NCBI GenBank assembly: GCA_018267135.1
Contig: JAFDZA010000005.1
Span: forward strand, 1 to 64,000
Source: Bacteroidota bacterium
GTDB taxonomy: Bacteria; Bacteroidota; Bacteroidia; Cytophagales; Cyclobacteriaceae
Length of the DNA: 64,000 nucleotides
Direction of reading: 5' to 3'
A program made the position numbers and the translations under genes. Below are positions 1 through 12,271 of the stretch, in pieces. Numbering within the stretch: the stretch's first letter is position 1; every line of letters starts with the position of its first letter. The notes under the pieces were generated by a model, which was given only the letters and a program-made list of their open reading frames with translations, was not told where the DNA came from and did not search any database.

Positions 1-302
1 TGACCCAGTTGTTTATAATTTGTCATCGCAACACAAGTTTAATTAACTTCGGTCAATTGAAGGGAGGAGAAATCTTCCCTTCTTTCAACCCCTTGTGTTG
101 CACTTATTAGTTGAACTTAGAAATTTGATTCCGTTGTTTTTGTTCAGTTATCTATTCAAAAATAAAAAATTTAGTGTTAGTCGGCTCTATGAAGCCGCAA
201 GTGTGTTGTTCATTCACTTCCTCATCTACATTGTCTTTTTGGGCAAGCAGAAAATATCATTAATAAATTTCTTAGTACTTTGGCAGCCTAATTTTTTCGC
301 CT
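1..302. other. Left-edge intergenic region, no convincing gene
   Basis: This 302-base stretch before the MFS gene holds no ORF I trust. An open frame at 95-352 exists on the plus strand but it runs into the start of the exporter, has no recognisable motif and uses rare-looking codons, so I treat it as chance. The region probably carries the promoter of the exporter and the 3' end signals of a gene outside the window. Confidence 0.5.
59..85 (+). terminator. Possible weak terminator hairpin
   Basis: A 7-bp stem (GAAGGGA at 59-65 with TCCCTTC at 76-82) encloses a 10-base loop and is followed by a short T-rich run. It could end a plus-strand gene lying left of the window. The stem is short and the T tract weak. 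Confidence 0.3.
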
Positions 303-1529
303 ATGTCGAAACGCCCGGCTATCGGATTCATCTTTGCTACTGTTTTAATTGACGTTACCGGTTTGGGCATTATTATCCCGGTAATGCCGGCCCTGATTCA
401 AAGCCTTCAGGGTGGCACCTTAAGCGATGCCGCCCAAATGGGGGGTGTTCTTTACGGGTCGTATGCCGTAATGCAGTTTTTTTGTGCGCCTATCGTGGGC
501 GGTATGAGTGATCAGTTTGGCCGCAGGCCGGTATTGTTAGCCTCTCTTTTTGGTTTTGGTTTAGATTATCTTTTTTTGGCCTTTGCCCCTACGCTGGGTT
601 GGCTGTTTGTAGGCCGCCTTCTGGCCGGAGTGATGGGAGCCAGTTTCTCTAGTGCCAATGCTTACATTGCCGACATCAGCACGCCCGAAAACCGGGCTCA
701 AAATTTTGGGTTGATGGGCGCTGCCTTCGGTCTTGGGTTTATTATCGGCCCGATGCTGGGCGGGCTTTTGGGGAGCTACGGCCCGCGGGTGCCCTTTCTG
801 GCAGCGGCTTGTCTTTCTTTAATCAATTGGCTGTACGGATTTTTTATTTTACCCGAATCGCTCAAGCCCGAAAACCACCGTGTTTTTACGTGGAAACGGG
901 CCAATCCTCTGGGCACACTACAAAGTTTATTTAAGTACCCGGTAGTTCGCGGTTTGTTTATAGCGTTGGCGTTTATCTACATTGCTTCGCATGCCGCACA
1001 AACCAACTGGGCTTATTACACAGCCGAAAAATTTAATTGGGGGCCGAAAGAAATTGGTATCTCGCTGGCCGTAGTAGGAATTGTTTTTGCTATCGTGATG
1101 GGTGGATTAACACGTATCATCATTCCCGCCCTGGGGCAGCAGCGAAGCATCTATGTGGGATTAAGTCTTTACTCGATTGGGTTTCTGTTGTATGCTTTTG
1201 CCACACAAGGGTGGATGATGTATGCCATCACCATTATTTATTGTCTGGGAGGTATAGCGGGTCCGGCTTTGCAGGGAATCATGGCTGGCATTGTGGCTCC
1301 AAACCAACAAGGAGAATTGCAGGGGGGCTTCACCAGCATGATGAGCGCCACTTCTATTATCGGGCCTTTATTGATGAGTACTATCTTTTCATATTTCACC
1401 CGTTCGCACGATGAATTTTATTTTCCGGGTGCCGCCATGTTGTTGGCAGCCGTACTGACGGTACTCAGCGCTCTTTTGGCGAGAATGACATTGAAGAAAA
1501 ATTTGAAAGCAAAAGAGGTAAACTCCTAA
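303..1529 (+). CDS. TCR/Tet-family MFS drug exporter
   Basis: A 408-aa inner-membrane antiporter of the major facilitator superfamily, close in length and layout to class A-type tetracycline exporters. About 12 hydrophobic segments are visible. TM1 carries the [18 protein letters not shown] motif typical of the Tet/TCR group (around residues 16-29), and the TM2-TM3 loop has motif [12 protein letters not shown] (66-76), which controls the proton-coupled cycle. The family exports tetracyclines or other hydrophobic drugs, but substrate cannot be read from sequence, and many chromosomal Bacteroidota members are not resistance genes. There is no TetR-type regulator beside it. It converges on the ABC-F gene with only 14 bases between stops, which also has possible links to antibiotic tolerance. 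Confidence 0.9.
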   Translation: MSKRPAIGFIFATVLIDVTGLGIIIPVMPALIQSLQGGTLSDAAQMGGVLYGSYAVMQFFCAPIVGGMSDQFGRRPVLLASLFGFGLDYLFLAFAPTLGWLFVGRLLAGVMGASFSSANAYIADISTPENRAQNFGLMGAAFGLGFIIGPMLGGLLGSYGPRVPFLAAACLSLINWLYGFFILPESLKPENHRVFTWKRANPLGTLQSLFKYPVVRGLFIALAFIYIASHAAQTNWAYYTAEKFNWGPKEIGISLAVVGIVFAIVMGGLTRIIIPALGQQRSIYVGLSLYSIGFLLYAFATQGWMMYAITIIYCLGGIAGPALQGIMAGIVAPNQQGELQGGFTSMMSATSIIGPLLMSTIFSYFTRSHDEFYFPGAAMLLAAVLTVLSALLARMTLKKNLKAKEVNS

Positions 1530-1543
1530 GGAGGAAGCACTGA

Positions 1544-3244
<1,701 letters not shown>

Positions 3245-3262
3245 TCATTTCAATCGAGTTAA

Positions 3263-4297
3263 ATGTACAAACTCCTCATTCGCCCGGTTTTTTTCTTATT
3301 CGATCCTGAAAAAATACATCATTTCATTTTTAGGGCATTGAAGTTTTTTTGCCAAATCCCATTTGTTAATAAGCTCCTTCCTCTGTTTTTTGTCCACACT
3401 TCTGCTTTGCTTGAGCGCGAATTGTTCGGCCTTCGTTTTAAAAACCCGGTAGGGTTGGCGGCCGGTTTTGACAAAGATGCCAAATTGATTGATGAGCTGG
3501 CTTGTTTAGGTTTTGGGTTTATTGAAATCGGAACGCTCACTCCAAAAGCCCAGCCGGGGAATGATAAGCCGAGGTTATTTCGTCTGCCCGAAGATCAGGC
3601 TTTGATTAACCGAATGGGGTTTAACAACGAAGGCGTGCTGGCAGCCGTAGCCCAATTGAAGAAAAGAAAATCAAAAATTATTATCGGGGGAAACATCGGA
3701 AAAAATAAAATAACGCCTAACGAAAAAGCCGTGGACGATTACACGTATTGCTTTGAGGCGCTGCATCCGCACGTAGATTATTTTGTAGTTAATGTAAGCT
3801 CGCCCAACACACCCGGCCTGCGCGCATTACAGGAAAAAGAGCCGCTCAAAAAATTAATGCAGCACATTAAGCAACTTTCCTTAGCGAAAGAAAAACCCAA
3901 GCCGGTGTTGCTTAAAATTGCACCCGACTTAACCCCGTCTCAATTAGATGATGTTGTTGAGATTTTACTCGAAACCAAAACCGATGGTGTTATTGCCACC
4001 AATACTACTATCTCAAGAGAGGGACTTGTTACCCGCCAGGAATCTGTTTTAGAAATAGGAAACGGAGGGTTGAGCGGAAAACCCTTGACCGAAAAATCAA
4101 CTGAAGTAATTTCGTATCTGCGATCGCGATTGGGAAAAAGCTATCCGATCATTGGGGTGGGCGGCATTCTGCGTCCGGAGGATGCACTCGAGAAAATAAA
4201 AGCCGGAGCGGATTTAGTACAAGTGTACACGGGCTTTATCTACGAAGGGCCGGGCTTGGCCAAAAAGATTTGTGCGTCTTTATTATCTCGGCCATAA
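3263..4297 (+). CDS. pyrD: Dihydroorotate dehydrogenase (quinone), class 2
   Basis: A 344-aa flavoenzyme that oxidises dihydroorotate to orotate in pyrimidine synthesis and passes electrons to membrane quinone. The N-terminal 45 or so residues are hydrophobic and amphipathic ([14 protein letters not shown]), the membrane-binding segment that marks class 2. The FMN-barrel motifs follow: GLAAGFDKD near residue 64, [10 protein letters not shown] near 115, [11 protein letters not shown] near 175 with the class 2 catalytic serine, and the phosphate-binding VGGI and [11 protein letters not shown] near the C-terminus. Length is normal. The 3' end overlaps the end of the convergent TSUP gene by 15 bases. 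Confidence 0.97.
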   Translation: MYKLLIRPVFFLFDPEKIHHFIFRALKFFCQIPFVNKLLPLFFVHTSALLERELFGLRFKNPVGLAAGFDKDAKLIDELACLGFGFIEIGTLTPKAQPGNDKPRLFRLPEDQALINRMGFNNEGVLAAVAQLKKRKSKIIIGGNIGKNKITPNEKAVDDYTYCFEALHPHVDYFVVNVSSPNTPGLRALQEKEPLKKLMQHIKQLSLAKEKPKPVLLKIAPDLTPSQLDDVVEILLETKTDGVIATNTTISREGLVTRQESVLEIGNGGLSGKPLTEKSTEVISYLRSRLGKSYPIIGVGGILRPEDALEKIKAGADLVQVYTGFIYEGPGLAKKICASLLSRP

Positions 4298-4645
4298 CAT
4301 TTTTAAGCCGAGAATCATTAAGATGATGCCAAAGATTTTCTGAAGCGTTTCGCTGGAGAATTGGTTGGCCAGTTTGGCTCCATAATACCCCCCCACAAAA
4401 AAACCTAAAGCAATTAAGCCGGCTGCCTTCATATCTACATGGCCTTGCCGGTAATAAACCCAGGCTGCCAGCAACCCAATGGGTGGAATCATGGCCGCCA
4501 ACGTGGTACCCTCGGCCGTGTGCTGCGAGTAGCCCAGTATAAAAATTAAGGAAGGGATAAGAATAACGCCTCCACCAATGCCGATCAACCCACTAATGAT
4601 ACCAGCCGCACAACCTAACCCAAGAAGAATGAGATACGTTTTCAT
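4283..4645 (-). CDS. Half-size TSUP (TauE/SafE-like) permease
   Basis: A 120-aa membrane protein with about four hydrophobic segments and the GxxxGxxGIGGG glycine-rich motif (near residues 15-25) typical of the TSUP family, whose full-length members move sulfite, sulfonates or other anions. Full TSUP proteins are about 250 aa and built from two such halves, so this one would have to work as a dimer. I see no second half nearby, so it is either a natural half-size member, which are common, or a remnant. It starts with [11 protein letters not shown] and ends inside the pyrD 3' end. Confidence 0.75.
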   Translation of the reverse strand: MKTYLILLGLGCAAGIISGLIGIGGGVILIPSLIFILGYSQHTAEGTTLAAMIPPIGLLAAWVYYRQGHVDMKAAGLIALGFFVGGYYGAKLANQFSSETLQKIFGIILMILGLKMLWPR

Positions 4646-4691
4646 GTGTCTGTAATTTGTTTAAACCCAAATTTATATATGCCCCGGCTAA

Positions 4692-5822
4692 TTAATGGTT
4701 CAGTTCATCCTGATCTACTACAACTATTTTTATTTTATCTTTTTTTCGCAATTCTTCAGAGGCCTTGTAAACAAGTGTATCGCCTATGATCAGTTTGCCA
4801 AAAATCTCTATCTCATCTTCTTTTACATCGCCTTTGTTTACCGGCACATGCTCTACTACACCGTTTTTTACTCTCACAATAAATTGTTCTTCCATGCTTG
4901 TTACTACCGCAGAAGCTGGCACTACAAACGATTCGGTCGGGCGGCTAATCGGCAAAATAGCAGTAGCATACATTCCCGGCAGCAGATGTCCATTGGTATT
5001 TTGTATTTCTATTTCTACGGTTTCTGAGCGGGTTTGTATATTCAGGTTTTTAGACATGCGGGTAATCCGTCCTTCAAAAATTTCACCGGGGAAACTTTTT
5101 ACGGAAAACTTTACTCCGGCCCCTTCTTTCACTTCAGCCAAATATTTTTCGGGCACAGCCACATGCAGCCTCAGGCGGGTTTCTTGCTTAATCCGATATA
5201 AAGCAATCCCGTTTCGGTCGTTAGGCCCAACAAAAGCACCGGGCGCCAATGCCCGCTCGGTAACCAATCCGTCAAATGGCGATGTAATTTTTAAATAGCT
5301 CACGAGTTGTTTCACCGATTCATATTTTGCTTTTGTGGCGATGTAGGCCAGGCTATCAGAAAGATATTGTGTTTTGGCCACATCCATATCGTAGGGCGAC
5401 ACGGCACCGGGTGTTTTATTGGTTTGCTGAAGGCGGATGTATTTATTTTTTTGATTTACAAACTCGGCATTCTTTGCCTGGTAGTCTGCATAGGCACTGG
5501 CCAGTTGGCTTTCCAACTCGGGAGCTTCCAGCTCTGCCACCAACTGGTTTTTCGAAACACGGTCGCCAATATCTACTTTCATCGTTTTAATGTAGCCGTT
5601 CACTTTGGCCATGATGCCGGTTTCGTAATAGCCTTCTAACTCGCCCGGCAACTTAATGTTCATCACAAATTTTTCTTTTTTCAGTAAGAAGGTTTCATAC
5701 ACAGGCGGGTCGGTGGTTTTCTCTTCTGTTGTTTTGGTAGAGCAAGATGCCGCCAGTATTCCTGCGGCTGCAAAAAGTAGGGAGTTGTAAAACCCGTTTA
5801 AAGAACACGTCAAGTGTTTCAT
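4692..5822 (-). CDS. RND efflux periplasmic adaptor (membrane fusion protein)
   Basis: The adaptor that bridges inner-membrane RND permease and outer-membrane TolC. I start it at 5822 (MKHLTCSLNG), giving 376 aa with a lipoprotein signal (lipobox LAAS-C, so lipid-anchored). Next come the lipoyl half-motif around GYIKTMKVDIGDRVSKNQLVAEL, a coiled-coil hairpin with many Gln/Lys residues, the second lipoyl half (SPFDGLVTERALAPGAFV), and the beta-barrel and membrane-proximal domains. It is the last gene of a minus-strand block that reads TolC, permease, permease, adaptor, with 40 bases to the permease. The longer frame up to 5897 overlaps the permease and is unlikely. Confidence 0.92.
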   Translation of the reverse strand: MKHLTCSLNGFYNSLLFAAAGILAASCSTKTTEEKTTDPPVYETFLLKKEKFVMNIKLPGELEGYYETGIMAKVNGYIKTMKVDIGDRVSKNQLVAELEAPELESQLASAYADYQAKNAEFVNQKNKYIRLQQTNKTPGAVSPYDMDVAKTQYLSDSLAYIATKAKYESVKQLVSYLKITSPFDGLVTERALAPGAFVGPNDRNGIALYRIKQETRLRLHVAVPEKYLAEVKEGAGVKFSVKSFPGEIFEGRITRMSKNLNIQTRSETVEIEIQNTNGHLLPGMYATAILPISRPTESFVVPASAVVTSMEEQFIVRVKNGVVEHVPVNKGDVKEDEIEIFGKLIIGDTLVYKASEELRKKDKIKIVVVDQDELNH

Positions 5823-5862
5823 GCGATTTTGTTTTTTTATTGGGAATATCATTTCTCTGCGG

Positions 5863-8800
5863 TCAGTTTTCATTTGGGGATGCGTTTTGAAGATCATAAT
5901 AAGGGCTTTGGCGATCGTCCGGATCTAACGATACAGACGTTATCGGTGCATTGGCTTGCACCCCACTAAATACGGCCGGCAATATTAGTAAGGCCGCAAA
6001 AGTTGAGGCGATCAATCCGCCAATTACGGCACGCCCAAGCGGAGCGGCCTGCTCACCACTTTCGCTCAGGCCGCTGGCCATGGGCAGCATCCCTACCACC
6101 ATGGCAATAGAGGTCATTAATATGGGCCGCAGCCGGGCAGCCCCGGCCGCTAATGCTGCCGCCTGTGCATCGTTCATTTCAAGACGAACTTTTTCAGCAT
6201 GGGTTACCAGCAGCACTGCATTGGCAATGGACACCCCTACCGACATAATGATACCCATGTACGACTGAAGGTTTAGTGTGCCCCCGGTAATAAGTAACAA
6301 CACCATGGATCCGGCTAATACGGCCGGCACAGTTACCAGCACTACAAACGATACTTTAAACGATTGGTAATTGGCCGAGAGCAATAAGAAAATAACCACA
6401 ATGGCCAACAGTAATCCGGATTGTAAACTGCTTAGTGTTTCTTCCAGCAGCCGCACCAGCCCACGCACTTCCACCACCATCCCTTTGGGTTGCTCGCCCA
6501 TGTTCTTGATGGTTTTGCGCACCACATCGGCCGCACTGCCCAAATCTTTTTTAAACACATTGGCCGATACAGTTACAATTCTTCGCGGGCCTATACGATC
6601 GTACTGAGCCGGAATGTGGGCCGGTGTAATCGTGGCAATGTCGCCCAGCGTAGGATGTAACTGGCCTTTTACCAACGGAATATTTTCTATGTCTTTGGCC
6701 GATGCCATTTCAAACTCGGGCACCTGCACCTGCACCTGATAGGCAAACCCTTTCTCTTTATCAAGCCATAAATTTTTGGCTGTAAACCGGCTGCTGGAGG
6801 TGGCTGCCACCAAAGATTTGGCCACATCGGCTGCCGACAAACTAAACTGGGCGGCCTTCTCCCGATTAACTTCGATGATCAGAGAAGGATAATTCAACGG
6901 CTGGTTAATTCGCACATCGCGAAGAAAATCAACCTTCTTCAGGCCGGCTTCAACGCGCGTGGCAAACATTTTAGCTTCTTCTAAATTTTTTGAGGCCACG
7001 AGTACTTCGATGGGTGTATTAGCCCCCTGACTCATAATTTTATCAGTCAGTTCGATCGGCTCAAATGAAATAGTAATGTCTTTTAATTTTGATTTTACCT
7101 GACTTCGGATTTCATCTTTGAGTTTATCGAGTGATTCTACTTTATAATATTCGGATAGATTTACCTGAAGGATGGCTTCCTGCGGCCCGCTATTAAAAAT
7201 ATATAAGGTATTCGTGCCATAGCTGGAAGGAGTCATTCCTACAAAGGCCGAAGTAATATCCACATTCTCTTTGCCCACTACATTTTCAATCAATTTAATA
7301 GTCGCCTGCACCGCTTCTTCGGTGCGCTCAATACGCAAGCCTTCCGGGCCAATCAGGCGCAGCTGAAATTGACGAGAGTGCTCAATCTTTGGCATCAGGT
7401 CTTTTCCGATCATCAGAAAACAAGCGGCAATCAATCCAAAACTGATGATAAGATAAATTACAATAGCCGTGCGTTTTTTCGATATAATCATTTCCAGTGT
7501 AGCCAGATACCAATGCTTAAATTTTTCAAAACCGGTTACAGTTTCTGCTGTATGGGCATGCGGCATCTTATCGTGCAACCACCAGTTAGAAACCACGGGA
7601 ACAAATGTTTGCGATAAGATGTAGGAAGCAACCATCGAAAACCCTACGGATAAAGACAATGGCAGGAACATGCCTTTGGGAACGCCCGTCATTAAAAAGG
7701 CCGGAGCAAAAACCGCTAGGATACAAAACGTAATGAGCAGGAGAGGAAATGAAACCTCGCGGGAGGCATCAAAAACAGCGCGCGATTTTGTTTTGCCCAT
7801 CTCCAAATGCTGGTGAATGTTTTCAATAGCTACCGTTGCCTGGTCAACCAAAATACCAATGGCCAGCGCAAGCCCCGACAAAGTCATGATGTTAATGGTT
7901 TGTCCAAATAAATTCAGCAACATAACGGCTGCCATGATTGAAATGGGGATGGTACAAATTACTACCAGCGAGCTGCGCAAATCGCGCAAAAAGAGAAACA
8001 CCATTAAGCCGGTAAGCAGCGCACCTAATACTCCTTCGGTGGCCAGGCTTTTTACTGCCTCTACTACATAAACCGATTGATCGAATTCATAACGAAGATT
8101 AATGTAATCCGGTAACAGCGATTGCATCTCAGGCAATTTTTTTTTCAGCGCATTCACCACATCCATGGTAGAGGCATCGGCCGTTTTAGTTACCGGGATA
8201 TAGACCGAGCGTTTTCCATTCACTAACGCATAGCCTACCGTTACATCAGCCGCATCTTCTACGCTCGCCACATCGCGAAGAAACACGGTAGGGCCTGCTC
8301 CTTTTTTTAATGGGATGTTTAAAAAATCTTCCGCTTTTTCTACCACCGTATTGTTTGGCGTCATCACATTAAAATTTCCGATCCGCACATTGCCGGCAGG
8401 CGAAATCTGGTTATTATCCACTACCGCTTTCACAATATCATCGGGTGTAAGTTCGTATCCTGTCATCAGTTCAGGATTTACTTTTACCACAATGGTACGC
8501 TCATTTCCACCAAATGGTGGAGGTGCCGATGCCCCGGGTATTTGTGAAAACATTGGGCGGATGCGCGTGCTGGCCAGATCCTGCATTTCATTTAATCCGG
8601 CTTGCTTGCTGCTGAACACCAACTCGCCTACGGGCAAACTCGAGGCATCAAATCGCACTACCGTAGGCGGAACCGTGCCCGGGGGCATATAGCTCATTAC
8701 CCGACTTACCTGGTTGGCCACCTCTCCGGAAACCTGTGCCATATTCACATTTTCATAAAACGTACACTTTACCAAACATAGGCCTTGCACATTTTTTACT

Positions 8801-9036
8801 TCAATGTCTTTAATGCCGGTAACATAAAGCAACTGATTCTGATACCGCGTGGCAATGAAGCCTTCCATCTGATCGGGCGCCATGCCGCCATAAGGCTGGG
8901 CTATATAAATGGTGGGCAGGTTTAATTGCGGAAAAATATCTACAGGAATTTTGAGCAGGGCCAGAACAGAGAACACCACCACTCCCAAAATAACCACGAT
9001 AACGGAGATAGGCTTACGAAGTGCTGCGGAAATCAT
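5863..9036 (-). CDS. RND efflux permease B (second of a tandem pair)
   Basis: A 1057-aa AcrB-type inner-membrane permease with 12 membrane segments and two large periplasmic loops. It is very similar throughout to permease A, just upstream. The TM4 relay motif reads GILVDQATVAIEN, so the first relay aspartate (AcrB D407) is kept and the second (D408) is Gln. In TM10, SIANAVLL stands where AcrB has SAKNAILI, so the relay lysine (K940) is Ala. The changes suggest weak or altered proton coupling, or that it works only together with permease A. The gene is 22 bases downstream of permease A. Confidence 0.93.
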   Translation of the reverse strand: MISAALRKPISVIVVILGVVVFSVLALLKIPVDIFPQLNLPTIYIAQPYGGMAPDQMEGFIATRYQNQLLYVTGIKDIEVKNVQGLCLVKCTFYENVNMAQVSGEVANQVSRVMSYMPPGTVPPTVVRFDASSLPVGELVFSSKQAGLNEMQDLASTRIRPMFSQIPGASAPPPFGGNERTIVVKVNPELMTGYELTPDDIVKAVVDNNQISPAGNVRIGNFNVMTPNNTVVEKAEDFLNIPLKKGAGPTVFLRDVASVEDAADVTVGYALVNGKRSVYIPVTKTADASTMDVVNALKKKLPEMQSLLPDYINLRYEFDQSVYVVEAVKSLATEGVLGALLTGLMVFLFLRDLRSSLVVICTIPISIMAAVMLLNLFGQTINIMTLSGLALAIGILVDQATVAIENIHQHLEMGKTKSRAVFDASREVSFPLLLITFCILAVFAPAFLMTGVPKGMFLPLSLSVGFSMVASYILSQTFVPVVSNWWLHDKMPHAHTAETVTGFEKFKHWYLATLEMIISKKRTAIVIYLIISFGLIAACFLMIGKDLMPKIEHSRQFQLRLIGPEGLRIERTEEAVQATIKLIENVVGKENVDITSAFVGMTPSSYGTNTLYIFNSGPQEAILQVNLSEYYKVESLDKLKDEIRSQVKSKLKDITISFEPIELTDKIMSQGANTPIEVLVASKNLEEAKMFATRVEAGLKKVDFLRDVRINQPLNYPSLIIEVNREKAAQFSLSAADVAKSLVAATSSSRFTAKNLWLDKEKGFAYQVQVQVPEFEMASAKDIENIPLVKGQLHPTLGDIATITPAHIPAQYDRIGPRRIVTVSANVFKKDLGSAADVVRKTIKNMGEQPKGMVVEVRGLVRLLEETLSSLQSGLLLAIVVIFLLLSANYQSFKVSFVVLVTVPAVLAGSMVLLLITGGTLNLQSYMGIIMSVGVSIANAVLLVTHAEKVRLEMNDAQAAALAAGAARLRPILMTSIAMVVGMLPMASGLSESGEQAAPLGRAVIGGLIASTFAALLILPAVFSGVQANAPITSVSLDPDDRQSPYYDLQNASPNEN

Positions 9037-9058
9037 TCAACTGTTATTTAAAAGTGAT

Positions 9059-12000
9059 TTAATAATCTAAAGTCGTTTGGCCATCATAAAACCGGCTTTC
9101 CTTATCTTCCGGATCAATGGAAACAGATTGTAGCGAAGTTTTTTTCTGCACCACAGCAAACACCACCGGCAGAATAAGCAATGCGGCAAATGTGGAGGCA
9201 ATTAATCCGCCAATAACAGCACGGCCCAGCGGAGATGCCTGCTCGCCACTTTCGCTCAGCCCACTGGCCATGGGCACCATGCCGGCCACCATGGCCAGCG
9301 ATGTCATCAGAATCGGACGAAGACGTACGGAGCCCGAAGTGCGAGCCGCTTTCGTAGCATCGCCCAGCTTCAGGCGCAACTGCTCGGCATTTGTTACCAG
9401 CAACACTGCATTCGCCACCGACACCCCCACCGACATAATAATGCCCATATACGATTGAAGATTTAATGTGCCGCCCGTTAGTAACAACATCACAAGCGAG
9501 CCGGCAAGCACGGCCGGTACCGTTACTAATACTACAAAGGCTACTTTAAATGATTGATAATTGGCCGACAACAAAAGAAAGATGACCACAATGGCCAACA
9601 GTAATCCGGATTGCAAACTACTGAGTGTATCTTCCAGCAACTTGGCCAACCCGCGCAATTCTATTACCGTTCCTTTGGGGGCTTCCCCTGCTTTGGCCAG
9701 CGCTCCATTTACGGCTTGGGTAGCCGTACCCAAATCTTTTTTATATAAATTGGCCGATACGGTTACAATACGTCTGGGGCCTACCCTATCAAACTGAGCC
9801 GGAATTTTTTGAGTTTGTATATCGGCCACATCGCCCAGCGTGGGGCGCATTTGCCCTTGGGTAAGCGGAATATTTTCAATGTCCCGGTTCGAAGTCATTT
9901 GATATTCCGGAATCTGCACTTGCACCTGATACGCAAATCCTTTTTTGGTATCGAGCCATAAATTTTTTGCCGTAAACCGGCTGCTGGAGGTAGCCGCCAC
10001 GAGCGATTTTGAAATTTCGTTTGCCGTGAGCGAGAATTGGGCCGCCTTTTCTCGGTCTATCGTAATAACCGAAGCGGGATATAACAAAGGCTGGTTGATG
10101 CGTACATCGCGCAAAAAAGAAATTTTTTCTAACTCCGTTTTTATTTTCCTGGCATGAAGATGGGCTTCTTCCAGATTTTTTGAAGCCACCATAATTTCAA
10201 TAGGCGTATTCGCCCCCTGGCTCATAATTTTATCGGTAAGCTCAATGGGTTCAAATGAAATTTGTATGTTGGGTAAATGCTTTTTTAATCGGGTTCGAAT
10301 TTCGTCTTTCAGTTTATCTAACGAGCGAACCGCATAGTCTTCGCTGAGGTTAACCTGAAGTATGGCTTCGTGGGGGCCGCTGTTAAAAACATACAATGTG
10401 TTCGTGCCATAGCTGGAAGGTGTCATCCCTACAAAAGCAGAAGTGATGGAAACATTTTCTTCGCCTACGGTTTCTTTAATTTGCTGAATCGTTTCCTGAA
10501 CTGCTTCTTCGGTACGTTCGATGCGCAACCCTTCCGGCCCAATGAGCCTTGCCTGAAACTGACGGGAGCGCTCAATCTTAGGCATAATGTCTTTCCCTAT
10601 AAAAATAAACCCAACAATGATGATGGTAAAACATACCACTAAATAAATGGCAATAGATCTCGTTTTGTAGTACATGATCTGGTCGAGCAAACGCAAGTAG
10701 CGAAGTTTGAATTTTTCAAAGCCGGTTTCTTTTTGTTGATGATGACCTTCATTCATTTGGCGAGACTCCGTCATTTCAGCGTGGGGTTTATGTGCCGGGT
10801 GTAACTTCATCCACCAATTGGCCATTACCGGAACAAAAGTTTGGGATTGCAAAAACGAGGCAATCATGGAAAACCCTACCGCCAGCGACAACGGTAGAAA
10901 CATTCCTTTGGGAATCCCATTCATTAAAAAGGCCGGAGCAAAAACGGAAAGAATGCAAACCAAAATCAATAGTTTGGCAAATGAAATTTCTTGTGAGGCA
11001 TCTATAATAGCCCGGGCTTTTGATTTGCCCATCTCCAGGTGTTGATGAATATTTTCGATGGAAACGGTAGCCTCGTCCACTAAAATACCTACGGCCAATG
11101 CCAGGCCGCTCAACGTCATAATGTTGATGGTTTGCCCGGTTAGGTTAAGCAATAATACGGCAGCCAAAATAGCAATGGGAATATTGAGTACCACGATGGC
11201 CGATCCGCGGATGTCTTTTAAAAAAAGAAAAATCATTAAACCGGTAAGCAGCGCTCCTAAAATCCCTTCCGTGGCTAAACTCTTAACGGCTTGCACCACA
11301 TACACCGATTGATCAAATTCATATTTCAACTGTACGTAATCGGGGAGCAGGGCCTGCATCTCGGGTAGTTTTTTTTTCAGTGCATTGACCACATCCATGG
11401 TAGAAGCATCGGCTGTTTTGGTAACCGGAATGTAAACCGACCGCTTTCCGTTTACCAGCGCAAAACCAACGGTAACATCGGCCGCATCTTCTACGGTGGC
11501 CACATCGCGCAAAAAAATGGTAGGCCCGGATTTTTTAAGGAGAGGGATATTCAAAAACTCTTCCGGGTCTTTTATCACCGTGTTGTTGGGAGTCATTACG
11601 TTGAGATTGCCTATGCGCACATTGCCGGCCGGGCTGATTTGGTTATTATCTACTACAGCCTGAACTATATCATCGGGTGTAAGTTGGTAGCCGGCCATGG
11701 ATTCGGGATCTACCTTCACTACAATGGTTCGTTCATTGCCCCCAAAAGGAGGTGGAGCCGATGCTCCGGGTATCTGCGAAAACATAGGACGGATAAGCGT
11801 TGAAGCCAGGTCCTGCATTTCATTGAGTCCGGCTGTTTTAGAACTGAACACCAACTCGCCTACGGGCAAACTGCTGGCATCAAAGCGCACCACCGTAGGT
11901 GGCACCGTGCCGGGCGGCATATAGCTCATTACCCGGTTTACCTGATTCGCCACCTCCCCCGACACCTGTGCCATGTTTACATTTTCGTAAAACGTACATT

Positions 12001-12268
12001 TCACCAGGCATAACCCCTGCACATTTTTTACATCAATATCTTTAATGCCGGTAACATACAGTAACTGGTTTTGGTAACGGGTGGCGATAAATCCTTCCAT
12101 CTGGTCGGGGGCCATGCCACCATAAGGTTGGGCAATGTAGATGGTGGGCAGATTTAGTTTCGGAAAAATATCTACCGGTATAGAAACCAAAGAAATGACG
12201 GAAAAAACAATAATCCCTAAAATGATAACAATAACTGTAATGGGATGACGTAACGCTGCGGGGATCAT
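9059..12268 (-). CDS. RND efflux permease A (first of a tandem pair)
   Basis: A 1069-aa AcrB-type permease with the usual 12-helix, two-loop layout. TM4 reads GILVDEATVSIEN (D407 kept, D408 replaced by Glu) and TM10 reads SVANAVLL (K940 position Ala). A charged, His-rich stretch lies in the central cytoplasmic loop, around residues 490-515, and is absent from permease B. The near identity of long periplasmic segments to permease B points to tandem duplication. TolC ends four bases upstream (12272), so translation is probably coupled. Substrate is unknown. Drug, bile-salt-like or lipid export are all possible. Confidence 0.93.
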   Translation of the reverse strand: MIPAALRHPITVIVIILGIIVFSVISLVSIPVDIFPKLNLPTIYIAQPYGGMAPDQMEGFIATRYQNQLLYVTGIKDIDVKNVQGLCLVKCTFYENVNMAQVSGEVANQVNRVMSYMPPGTVPPTVVRFDASSLPVGELVFSSKTAGLNEMQDLASTLIRPMFSQIPGASAPPPFGGNERTIVVKVDPESMAGYQLTPDDIVQAVVDNNQISPAGNVRIGNLNVMTPNNTVIKDPEEFLNIPLLKKSGPTIFLRDVATVEDAADVTVGFALVNGKRSVYIPVTKTADASTMDVVNALKKKLPEMQALLPDYVQLKYEFDQSVYVVQAVKSLATEGILGALLTGLMIFLFLKDIRGSAIVVLNIPIAILAAVLLLNLTGQTINIMTLSGLALAVGILVDEATVSIENIHQHLEMGKSKARAIIDASQEISFAKLLILVCILSVFAPAFLMNGIPKGMFLPLSLAVGFSMIASFLQSQTFVPVMANWWMKLHPAHKPHAEMTESRQMNEGHHQQKETGFEKFKLRYLRLLDQIMYYKTRSIAIYLVVCFTIIIVGFIFIGKDIMPKIERSRQFQARLIGPEGLRIERTEEAVQETIQQIKETVGEENVSITSAFVGMTPSSYGTNTLYVFNSGPHEAILQVNLSEDYAVRSLDKLKDEIRTRLKKHLPNIQISFEPIELTDKIMSQGANTPIEIMVASKNLEEAHLHARKIKTELEKISFLRDVRINQPLLYPASVITIDREKAAQFSLTANEISKSLVAATSSSRFTAKNLWLDTKKGFAYQVQVQIPEYQMTSNRDIENIPLTQGQMRPTLGDVADIQTQKIPAQFDRVGPRRIVTVSANLYKKDLGTATQAVNGALAKAGEAPKGTVIELRGLAKLLEDTLSSLQSGLLLAIVVIFLLLSANYQSFKVAFVVLVTVPAVLAGSLVMLLLTGGTLNLQSYMGIIMSVGVSVANAVLLVTNAEQLRLKLGDATKAARTSGSVRLRPILMTSLAMVAGMVPMASGLSESGEQASPLGRAVIGGLIASTFAALLILPVVFAVVQKKTSLQSVSIDPEDKESRFYDGQTTLDY

Positions 12269-12271
12269 GGG

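Noticed and set aside
95..352. 85-codon plus-strand ORF before the MFS gene
   Set aside because: It overlaps the exporter start, lacks any motif and its hydrophobic stretch reflects T-rich DNA.
303..1529. Call as a tetracycline resistance gene
   Set aside because: The family is Tet-like, but substrate and resistance cannot be read from sequence and there is no tetR neighbour.
4786..5298. 170-codon plus-strand ORF
   Set aside because: Antisense to the adaptor gene, whose domains are clear; typical shadow frame.
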